Program-made: the position numbers and the translations under genes
Notes under the pieces: generated by a model
What the model saw: the letters and a program-made list of their open reading frames with translations, nothing else
What the model was told of the DNA's origin: nothing
Databases searched by the model: none
Assembly (NCBI RefSeq): GCF_010993975.1
Contig: NZ_JAACZO010000003.1
Location: forward strand, 62,001 to 126,000
Reading direction: 5' to 3'
Length of the DNA: 64,000 nucleotides
Source: Halomonas faecis
GTDB taxonomy: Bacteria; Pseudomonadota; Gammaproteobacteria; Pseudomonadales; Halomonadaceae
Part shown: positions 9,326 through 16,629 of the stretch, one piece after another
Numbering within the stretch: position 1 is the first letter of the stretch
How the letters are laid out: every line of letters begins with the position of its first letter

Positions 9326-11893
9326 TCAACTGCGGGGGCGCCGGTTCTCGGGGTCGTAGAGCGGGCGATACCCCACGGCGGCCACCCGCAGCGGGTAGTG
9401 CTCGCCGAAGTACTCCATGAGCAGGCCATTGCCTTCCCGGGCGTGTTCCGCCGGCAGGTAGCCCAGAGCGATGACCGTTTCCACCGAGGGGCCATAGGCG
9501 ATGCTGGTCACGTAGGAGCGGCGCCCCTCGCTGTCGATCAGCACGTCGCCGCTGGCCGGGTCGAGGATAGGGGCATGGCCGACCGGGAAGCGCGGCGTGC
9601 CCGAGGCGTCGCGGTGCTCTTCCATGACCAGGGTGCACAGATAGGCGGGCTGACGGTCGCGTTCGCGCTGCGCGAGATAGGCCGCCTTGCCGTGGAAATC
9701 CGCGGCCTTGACCTTGGGGCGGGCCAGTCCCGCCTCGTAGAGATTGTATTCGGTGAGCAGGTCGACATTCTGCAGCCGCAGGCTCTTTTCCAGACGCCGG
9801 CTGTTGGCGTAGGTCTCGATGCCCACCGGAGTCACGCCCCGTTCATGGAGAAGATCCCAGAGCGCGAGCCCGTAGCTGAAGGGGACGTAGAGTTCCCAGC
9901 CCTGTTCGCCCACGTAGGAGATGCGGAAGGCCCACACCGGCAGGCCGCGCACGCGAATCTCGCGCGCCGTGGCGAAGGGGAAACGTTCGTCGTCGAGTTC
10001 CTCGGGGGCGTCGGCGACGGCCTGCAGCGTGCGTCTGGCGTTGGGGCCCCACAGCCCCAGCGTGGCCAGGCTGTCGGTGCGGTCCTCGACGTGCAGCGCC
10101 TCGAGCCCGCGGGCCTCGGCCATGCGCGTCATCCACACGAGGTCACGATGGCCGGTGTCGCCGCCGCAGATCACCCGGTAGCGGTCGTTGCCCAGGCGGA
10201 CGATGGTGAGATCGCCATGCACGCCGCCCCATTCGTCCAGGAAATGGGTGTAGACGCCCTTGCCGGTCGGGGTGTCGCCGCCGACCTTGGCGACCGAGAG
10301 GTATTCCAGCAGGGCCTCGGCGTCCGGGCCGGAGAGGTCGTAGATGGCGAAGTGGGAGAGGTTGATCATGCCCACGTCGTCGGAAAGCGCCAGGTGCTCG
10401 GCGTTGGAGACGCGCCAGAAATGGCGGCCGTCCCACTCGTCGGGTCGCTCGGGTATGCGTTCGGCGTAGCGCTCCAGCAGTGGCTCGTTGGCCGCGTAGC
10501 CGTGGGCGCGTTCCCAGCCGGCGGCTTCCATGAAGTGGCCGCCGAGCTCCCGCTCGCGGGGCCAGAAGGGGCTGCGCCGGAGGTTGCGGCCACTCTCGAA
10601 GGGTTCGCGAGGGTGCACCGGCGGGTCGTAGATCTTCTTGGCGATCTCCCGACAGCGCCCGTACACGTAGTCGGGCGTTTTCTGTACCGGATAGAAACGG
10701 GCGATGTCGATGCCGTGGGGGTCGAGCTCCGGCTTGCCTCGGGTGAGCCAGTCGGCGAGTACCTTGCCCATCCCCGGGCCGTCCTTGACCCACACCGCTT
10801 CGCAGAACCACAACCCGCGCGTCTCCGGCGATTCGCCGACCAGGGAGCCGCCGTCGTTGGTGACGGAGAGCAGGCCGTTGAAGGAGTGCTTTTCGTCCCA
10901 GCCCAATTCGCCGAGCGCGGGGGTCAGTTCGATGGCGCGCTCGAAGGCGTCCATGACCTGATCCAGCTCCAGATCGCGCATGGAGGGCGACAGCCGTGCC
11001 TGGTGCCGCTCGAGGATGTCCTGGGGAGAGACGAGTCTGGGCGAACGGGCCTCGTAGTAGCCCCACTCGAGCTGACCGCCTTCGGTGCTGGAGGGGTCGC
11101 CGGTATCGCGCAGGTAGGCGGAGTTGCCCTGGTCGCGCAATAGTGGATAGCCGATCTCCAGGCCGGTGCCGGCAAAGGTGTCGAAGGGACCGAAGAAGAG
11201 CAATGGATGCTCGACGGGCATCAGTGGCAGGGCGGCGCCGCCCATGGCGGCGGGAATCGGCCCCCAGATGCCGGAGGTGACGATGACCACCGAGGTGGCG
11301 ATATAGCCCTTGGCCGTCTCCACGCCATGAATGCGACCGTTGCGTACGTCGATGCTCAGCGCTGGGGTGTCGGCGAAGGCCTTCAGGGCTCCCGATGCCA
11401 CCGCCCGCTCCACCAGTTCGCCGGCGACCTGCTGCGAGCGCGGCACGACCAGGCCGGCATCGGGGTCCCACATCGCTCCCTGGATCCGGTTGCGGTCCAG
11501 CAGTGGAAAGCGTTCGGCGGCCTCGGCGGCACTGATCATGCGCACGTTGGTGCCGAAGGCCTTGCCCGAAGCCACCTTGCGCTCGAGCTCGGCCAGGCGG
11601 GCATCGTCGCCGACGCGCGCCACCTCCAGGCCGCCGACCTTCCGATAGTGGCCGAGGCGTTCGTAGAAGCGCTGGCTGTAGGTGGTGGTATAGCACGACA
11701 TCTTGTCGTGGGAGGTCATGTAGCAGAAGTCGGAGGCGTGGGACGTCGAACCGATGTCCGAGGGGATCGACGACTTGTCGAGGCCGACCAGGTCGTCCCA
11801 GCCCTGCTCGATCAGGTGGTGGGCCACCGAAGCGCCGACGATGCCGCCCTGGCCGATGATGACCGCGCGTGCTTGCTGGGGGAATGCCGCCAT
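9326..11893 (-). CDS. Dimethylglycine/sarcosine dehydrogenase-like flavoprotein with folate domain
   Basis: Two-headed enzyme of 855 residues. Residues about 8-380 are a DAO-type FAD domain (VIIGQGGIVGASVAHHLIEQG), followed by a FAO_M linker and, from about 435 to the end, a GcvT-like tetrahydrofolate domain plus GCV_T C-terminal barrel. Family members oxidatively remove an N-methyl group and pass it to THF as methylene-THF. His52 in GSTSHASDF lies where relatives carry the histidine covalently bound to FAD, but the surrounding WHAAG-type consensus is altered. The start at 11893 has AGGAGGCGGAGC upstream; a longer frame has no such site. It is convergent with the GlxA-type gene (3-base gap) and divergent from a DmdA-like gene. 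The substrate is unresolved. Confidence 0.85.
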   Translation of the reverse strand: MAAFPQQARAVIIGQGGIVGASVAHHLIEQGWDDLVGLDKSSIPSDIGSTSHASDFCYMTSHDKMSCYTTTYSQRFYERLGHYRKVGGLEVARVGDDARLAELERKVASGKAFGTNVRMISAAEAAERFPLLDRNRIQGAMWDPDAGLVVPRSQQVAGELVERAVASGALKAFADTPALSIDVRNGRIHGVETAKGYIATSVVIVTSGIWGPIPAAMGGAALPLMPVEHPLLFFGPFDTFAGTGLEIGYPLLRDQGNSAYLRDTGDPSSTEGGQLEWGYYEARSPRLVSPQDILERHQARLSPSMRDLELDQVMDAFERAIELTPALGELGWDEKHSFNGLLSVTNDGGSLVGESPETRGLWFCEAVWVKDGPGMGKVLADWLTRGKPELDPHGIDIARFYPVQKTPDYVYGRCREIAKKIYDPPVHPREPFESGRNLRRSPFWPRERELGGHFMEAAGWERAHGYAANEPLLERYAERIPERPDEWDGRHFWRVSNAEHLALSDDVGMINLSHFAIYDLSGPDAEALLEYLSVAKVGGDTPTGKGVYTHFLDEWGGVHGDLTIVRLGNDRYRVICGGDTGHRDLVWMTRMAEARGLEALHVEDRTDSLATLGLWGPNARRTLQAVADAPEELDDERFPFATAREIRVRGLPVWAFRISYVGEQGWELYVPFSYGLALWDLLHERGVTPVGIETYANSRRLEKSLRLQNVDLLTEYNLYEAGLARPKVKAADFHGKAAYLAQRERDRQPAYLCTLVMEEHRDASGTPRFPVGHAPILDPASGDVLIDSEGRRSYVTSIAYGPSVETVIALGYLPAEHAREGNGLLMEYFGEHYPLRVAAVGYRPLYDPENRRPRS

Positions 11894-11971
11894 GCTCCGC
11901 CTCCTGGGTTGTCCGTCGCTGTCACTGTTCAAGCTAATGCACCCAGCCTGCGATTGCTGTCCAGCGACGAC

Positions 11972-12013
11972 TTGCATTTGCATCGTGACGACAGAGGGGC
12001 GTCACGACTGTCG
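11972..12013. promoter_or_regulatory. Repeat cluster in the divergent promoter region of the two demethylation-type genes
   Basis: The 270-base region 11894-12163 separates the divergent flavoprotein and DmdA-like genes. It holds a tandem TTGCAT TTGCAT at 11972-11983, then interleaved inverted repeats: CGTGACG / CGTCACG (11984-11990 and 12000-12006) and CGACAG / CTGTCG (11989-11994 and 12008-12013). AraC-type regulators often bind direct repeats, so the neighbouring GlxA-type protein is a candidate ligand. No confident sigma-70 promoter was identified. Confidence 0.35.
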
Positions 12014-12163
12014 TTGCGGCCAAAAACGCCGTCGTCGTCGGTGCCATGCCGGCGGTTATGCGCACTAGCCTGGAGACAAGGGTAGCCCCAGGCGGCGACC
12101 CGGGCACACACGACATCGCCCCGCCAGCGGTGCGGTCCGCCAGCCGGGCAAGGAGCAACGATC

Positions 12164-13360
12164 ATGTCCCAGGCCATCGAGAATATTCCCCAAACCGATG
12201 GGGTGCCGGAGATATTGCTTTATCCGCGGATTCGCAAGTCGCCGTTCTTCTACGCCTCGCGCCGTCACGGGGTGCGCAAGTACAGCGTCTACAATCACCA
12301 TTACCACCCGCGCCTCTACACCGATCCGGTGGACGAGTACTGGGCGCTGGTGGAGGGCGTCACCCTGTGGGACGTGGGAGTGGAGCGCCAGATCGAGATC
12401 AGCGGCCCGGATGCCTTCGCCTTCACCCAGCAGCTGGTGCCCCGCGACATGCGCCAGTGTCAGGTGGGGCAGTGCAAATACGTCTTCGTCACCGCCCCCG
12501 ACGGCGGCATCATCAACGACCCGGTGCTGCTGCGCATCGAGGAGAACCGCTTCTGGCTGTCGCTGGCGGACAGCGACGTGCTGCTGTGGTGCCAGGGGTT
12601 GGCCTACCATTCCGACTTCGACGTCACCCTCCGGGAGGTCGATGTGGCCCCGGTGCAGGTTCAGGGACCCAAGGCCAAGGCGGTGATGGTCGATTTGTTC
12701 GGTGAGGCGGTGCTGGCGATGCCCTATTACCATCTGATGGAAGCCGAACTCGACGGCATGTCGGTGGTGATCTCGCGCACCGGTTACTCCGGCGAAATCG
12801 GCTACGAGATCTATCTGCGCGAGGCGAGCCGCCACGGGGAAGCGCTGTGGCAGCGGGTCTTCGAGGCGGGTCGACCCCATGGCATGCAGGTGATCGGCCC
12901 CTGCCACATCCGACGCATCGAAGGGGGGATCCTGGCGTTCGGCTGCGACATCTGGTACGACACCAACCCCTTCGAAGTGGGCATGGGTTATGACTGGATG
13001 GTCGACCTGCGTGGCGACGATGACTTCATCGGTCGCGCTGCGCTGGAGCGTATCAAGGCCGAAGGGGTTTCGCGCAAGCTGGTGGGAGTGGAAATCGACG
13101 GTCCTAGCGTCGGCTACTTCACCGACGGTGCCATGATCGACGCCTTCCCGGTCCTCGATAGTGCCGGCACGCGCATCGGCCAGGTGACCTCGGCCACCCG
13201 TTCACCGCGGCAGGAGCGCAATATCGGCTATGCCATGGTGCCGATCGAGCATGCCGAGCTGGACACGCCGCTACGCATCGAGGCCAATACCGGGCTGCAG
13301 GAAGCGCGGGTGGTTTCCAAGCCGTTCCACGACCCTAGCAAGGCGATTCCCAAGGGGTGA
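12164..13360 (+). CDS. Aminomethyltransferase-family protein similar to DMSP demethylase DmdA
   Basis: Folate-dependent methyl-accepting protein of the GcvT fold, 398 residues. The N-terminus (YPRIRKSPFFYAS then YSVYNHHYHPRLY) and the block IINDPVLLRIEENRFWLSLADSD resemble DmdA, which transfers a methyl group from dimethylsulfoniopropionate to THF, more than glycine-cleavage T protein. The Asp in INDPV occupies the position of the catalytic GcvT aspartate. The ATG follows AGGAG by 8 bases. It lies divergent to a dimethylglycine-dehydrogenase-like flavoprotein and near fhs, so it probably handles a methylated osmolyte; DMSP itself is only one possibility. No glycine-cleavage H or P protein is nearby, which argues against gcvT. 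Confidence 0.8.
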   Translation: MSQAIENIPQTDGVPEILLYPRIRKSPFFYASRRHGVRKYSVYNHHYHPRLYTDPVDEYWALVEGVTLWDVGVERQIEISGPDAFAFTQQLVPRDMRQCQVGQCKYVFVTAPDGGIINDPVLLRIEENRFWLSLADSDVLLWCQGLAYHSDFDVTLREVDVAPVQVQGPKAKAVMVDLFGEAVLAMPYYHLMEAELDGMSVVISRTGYSGEIGYEIYLREASRHGEALWQRVFEAGRPHGMQVIGPCHIRRIEGGILAFGCDIWYDTNPFEVGMGYDWMVDLRGDDDFIGRAALERIKAEGVSRKLVGVEIDGPSVGYFTDGAMIDAFPVLDSAGTRIGQVTSATRSPRQERNIGYAMVPIEHAELDTPLRIEANTGLQEARVVSKPFHDPSKAIPKG

Positions 13361-13446
13361 GGAAGATGACGGCGACCCGCTATGCGGTGCTGCCCATCGC
13401 GGGACTCATGCTGAGGGCGATTCTCGAGAGGCACAGGATGCGCCTT

Positions 13447-14427
13447 GCGATCATTCGATGATCGACGCGACGGCATCGTTCAGTCGTGCAAGGGCGGGCC
13501 GCACGATGCCCAGCGAGCGCTCGCGCCGCATCAGTGCCTCTTCGCCGGCATAGCTCAGGCTGATCAGTTGGACGCCTCCTCGGCGTGGCCGAGGGCATGG
13601 AGGTGCTCGAGATAAGCCCGCTGAATCGCTTCCTGGCCCGGATAGCGGGCCGCGGCATAGATGGCACCCCCCTTGTGGAACTCGGCCTCGATGCCCTCCC
13701 GGGCCAGCGTGGCACCGATCGCATCCACGTTGTCGGCCAGTAACCGGCAGCAGGCCCGTCGCTCATCTCGAGACAGCCCCTCGACGAGTCGTGACAGGCC
13801 GGCCAGGATGCCCGCCAGCGCCGCGTAGGGCAGCTGAGTGAAGGCATGCTGGAAGGGGGTGCAGCCGCTGGCCGACAGGGTGGCGCCGATCACCAGCGTC
13901 ATGTCCGCGCCCAGGTTGTGCCCCAGGGTGGCGACGATGGGCAGGATGATCACGAACACCCCCCCAGTTCGAGCCGGTAGCGAAGGAGACGAAGCCCATG
14001 ATGCTGAAGATGATGAAGGGCAACAGCTCGGCGGAGATCAACGGCTCCACCGTGGTGATGATGTACTCGTTGAGGCCCAGTGCGGTGTTGACCTCGTTGA
14101 ACAGGAAGGCCGCCACCAGCACGGCCAGGGCATCGATCATCGATTTGAAGCCCTCGACGATATTGTCGAAGGTCGCGCTGGCGGACAGCTTCTTCAGGGC
14201 GATGAAGGTCACGATCATCCCGGCCAGGGTGACGAAGATGCCCATCAGGAAGTCCAGGTCGAACCACCAGGTGAAGAAGGCCAGGGAGGCCATGGGCAGC
14301 AGGAAGGACCAGTGGCGCCGACCACGGCGCTGACGACGGTGGCCAATGCGACAGCGAGCAATATCATGACCATCCAGCGGTGCCATGGGCGGGCACCCTG
14401 CTCGATCACCTTCTCGTTGGCTTCCAT
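13447..14427 (-). pseudogene. Decayed NhaC-type Na+/H+ antiporter fused to an FAD-oxidoreductase remnant
   Basis: Reading from 14427 downwards, a start with GAGGAGATACCC upstream opens a membrane protein that is broken three times. Near 14320 one base appears missing (frame resumes at HWSFLLPMASLAFF). At 13959-13965 a run of seven C (G on the coding strand) where six would keep frame shifts FATGSNWG out of phase with VFVIILPIVATLG. Near 13567 a shift ends the frame before LISLSYAGEEALMRRE. The membrane part resembles only the C-terminal half of NhaC antiporters, up to TQLPYAALAG. After that, residues such as VDAIGATLAREGIEAEFHKG resemble the middle of a DAO-type oxidoreductase. This looks like a deletion scar joining two genes, without evident function. 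Confidence 0.7.
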
Positions 14428-14472
14428 GGGTATCTCCTCGATCTTGTCATTGTGTGAGGGGGAGGGGGTGGA

Positions 14473-15762
14473 TCAGCGCAGGCGTTCCAGCAACTGGTAG
14501 TACCACATGCCGGCGGCCAGCAGGGTGTTGCCGAGACGGTCGCTGAACGGGACTCGCCAGTGACGGACATTGGCGAAGGCATCGAACTCCCGACTGCTGC
14601 CGTCGACCGCCTCGGCGAGGATCTCGCCGACGAGGTGGGATGTGGCGATGCCGTGCCCGGAGTAGCCTTGGGCGTAGTAGACATGGGGCGAGAGCTTGCC
14701 GAGCATCGGCACGCGGTTGATCACGATCCCGGCGAGTCCCTGCCACTGGAAGTCGAGCGCCACGCCCTCGAGCTGTGGGAAGGTATGCTCCAGCCGCGGG
14801 CGGAGCTCGGCGGCGATGTCGTCTGACGTCCTGCCCGAGTAGTTGGCGCCGCCACCGAAGAGCAGCCGCCGGTCGGCGGTGAGGCGGTAATAGTCCAGCA
14901 CGAAGCGGGTATCGTAGACGGCCAGGTCCTGGGGGTTGATCGCGTTGGCGGTGGCTTCGTCCAGTGGCGCGGTCGTGACGATACCGAGTGAGGCGGGGAA
15001 GAGCTTGCCGCCGAGCCGCCGGCGCTCGAGGTGGTGGTAGGCGTTGCCGGCGAGGATCACGCTATCCGCCTCGACGCGGCCATGCTCGCCGATGACGGCC
15101 GGAGATTCGCTGTGCACCACCTCCACTACCGGTGACGCTTCGAAGATCCTGGCCCCCAGACTTGCCGCTGCCCGGGCCTCGCCCAGGCAGAGGTTCAGGG
15201 GGTGGAGGTGCATGTTGTAGTCGTTGCGCAGGGCGCCGTGGTAGAGCCGCGTGCCGAGCAGCTCCTCGACCCCTGCCTTGTCCAGCCAATGGACATGTTC
15301 GCCGATCCAGTGGGACTGGGAGGCCTCGTAGTCCCGCCGTAGTGCCTTCAGATGGCTCGGCTGGTAGGCCGCCTGGAGATGCCCGTGTTTGAGGTCGCAG
15401 GGAATGGCGTATTTCTCGACGCGATCGCGAATGATGCGCTGGCCACGCCAGCGGAGATCCCAGACGAAATGGGCGGCCTCATCGCCGAGGGTGCGCCGCA
15501 TCTGGTGGCGCATGGCATCCTCGCCGGACAGGCTGCCGGTGACCTGGCCGCCGTTGCGTCCACTGGCCCCCCAGCCAATCTTGTTCGCTTCGATCACCGC
15601 CACCCGATAGCCCCGCTCGCTCAGCTCGACGGCCGTGGCCACGCCCGTGAAGCCGCCCCCCACGATGGCGACGTCGACCCGGTGATTGCCCTCGAGGACG
15701 GGGTAATCGGATTCGTTGATGATGGACGCAGAGTAGTAGGAAGGGGGGTGCGACTGGGCCAT
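14473..15762 (-). CDS. puuB: FAD-dependent gamma-glutamylputrescine oxidoreductase-like protein (second copy)
   Basis: DAO-family flavoprotein of about 429 residues, predicted to oxidise a gamma-glutamylated amine to its aldehyde. It shows VDVAIVGGGFTGVATAVELSERG for FAD, then IGWGASGRNGGQVTGSLSG and a late YYAQGYSGHGIATSHLVGEI. It is clearly diverged from the copy at 5037-6329. Two starts are possible: 15777 (MPSVLMAQ) or 15762 (MAQSHPP). I prefer 15762 because 15777 lies 3 bases from the operator palindrome and has no ribosome site, whereas a weak GAG lies before 15762. It is divergent from a GntR-family gene that probably represses it. Confidence 0.85.
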   Translation of the reverse strand: MAQSHPPSYYSASIINESDYPVLEGNHRVDVAIVGGGFTGVATAVELSERGYRVAVIEANKIGWGASGRNGGQVTGSLSGEDAMRHQMRRTLGDEAAHFVWDLRWRGQRIIRDRVEKYAIPCDLKHGHLQAAYQPSHLKALRRDYEASQSHWIGEHVHWLDKAGVEELLGTRLYHGALRNDYNMHLHPLNLCLGEARAAASLGARIFEASPVVEVVHSESPAVIGEHGRVEADSVILAGNAYHHLERRRLGGKLFPASLGIVTTAPLDEATANAINPQDLAVYDTRFVLDYYRLTADRRLLFGGGANYSGRTSDDIAAELRPRLEHTFPQLEGVALDFQWQGLAGIVINRVPMLGKLSPHVYYAQGYSGHGIATSHLVGEILAEAVDGSSREFDAFANVRHWRVPFSDRLGNTLLAAGMWYYQLLERLR

Positions 15763-15780
15763 GAGAACGCTCGGCATGAA

Positions 15781-15806
15781 GTGTGATCACATATGTGTGA
15801 TCACAC
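15781..15806. promoter_or_regulatory. Perfect 11-4-11 palindrome, likely GntR-family operator
   Basis: Arm GTGTGATCACA (15781-15791) and its exact reverse complement (15796-15806) are separated by TATG. Each arm contains the self-palindromic core GTGATCAC, with the two cores 14 bases apart. The element sits immediately 5' of the oxidoreductase gene and about 100 bases before the divergent GntR/FCD-type gene, the usual place for an autoregulatory operator. Binding here would block transcription of the oxidase. Confidence 0.65.
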
Positions 15807-15907
15807 TAGCAGGGGCTTGCGAACGTGGCAACCCGGGGCGGGGGGAGCCGCAGTGGTGTCTGTTTGGGGTATGCTGGCGGCGTATATGACGACGACATGG
15901 CACGCCG

Positions 15908-16561
15908 ATGGACCAACAGACACAGGGCGAAGGGTTCTCGCCGGATACCGCCGCCACCCGGCTGCATCGGAAGCTGCGGACGAGGCTCTGCGAGGGGGAT
16001 TTTGCGCCGGGAGACGTGATCTCGATACGCCGTATCGCCACCGAGTACGGTACCAGCGCGATGCCGGCGCGTGAGGCCGTGCGCTGGCTGGTGACGGAGG
16101 GGGCGCTGGTCTTCTCCGACAGCCGCAAGATCCGGGTCCCCGAACTGAGCCGCGAGCGCTTTCACGAGGTGCTGTTTGCGCGCCAGAGCCTCGAGACCGA
16201 AGTCTCCCGCCAGGCCTTTCCCCGGCTGAACGCCGAGGATCTGGCCGAGCTCGAGGGCATCGATGCCCGGATCAATGCGGCCATCGAAGCCGGCGATATG
16301 CAGGCGTACATGCGCGGCAACCATCGCTTCCACTTCCTGATCTATCGACGCAGCCACTCCCGGGTGCTGCTGCCCCTGGTCGAGCTGCTCTGGCTGCAGT
16401 ACGGGCCCAGCATGCGTCAGATCGGCACTCGCTGGGGCGCATCGAGCATCGCCGATGACCATCATCGTGACGTGACCCAGGCCCTGTCCCGGGGAGACAG
16501 GGAGGGGTTCTGCAGCGCCATTGCCGCGGATATCGAACAGGGAATGCGCCTGCTCGAGTAG
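15908..16561 (+). CDS. GntR-family transcriptional regulator, FCD/FadR subfamily
   Basis: Regulator of 217 residues with an N-terminal winged helix (about 14-80: IRRIATEYGTSAMPAREAVRWL) and an all-helical ligand domain of FCD type (about 85-215) carrying likely metal or ligand histidines in GNHRFHFLIYRRSHS and DDHHRDVTQAL. FCD regulators typically sense organic acids or amino-acid-derived metabolites. It is divergent from the puuB-like oxidase and the intervening palindrome is its likely operator. No strong ribosome site precedes 15908; a short upstream in-frame alternative cannot be ruled out. Confidence 0.87.
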   Translation: MDQQTQGEGFSPDTAATRLHRKLRTRLCEGDFAPGDVISIRRIATEYGTSAMPAREAVRWLVTEGALVFSDSRKIRVPELSRERFHEVLFARQSLETEVSRQAFPRLNAEDLAELEGIDARINAAIEAGDMQAYMRGNHRFHFLIYRRSHSRVLLPLVELLWLQYGPSMRQIGTRWGASSIADDHHRDVTQALSRGDREGFCSAIAADIEQGMRLLE

Positions 16562-16629
16562 ACCTTCCGCGTCGCGCGATCGGTGTCGAGACAGCGCAAC
16601 AACGCTCTCCCGACGGGCATGGCGAGAGG

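Noticed and set aside
9398-11143. 581-residue open frame antisense to the flavoprotein
   Set aside because: Exact complement of a well-supported gene, no ribosome site or recognisable domain; arises from high GC codon bias.
13367-13462. 31-codon ORF (starting MTATRYAVLP) with GAGGAAG upstream, after the DmdA-like gene
   Set aside because: It has a reasonable ribosome site but no recognisable family and lies beside a deletion scar; at most the stub of a truncated gene.
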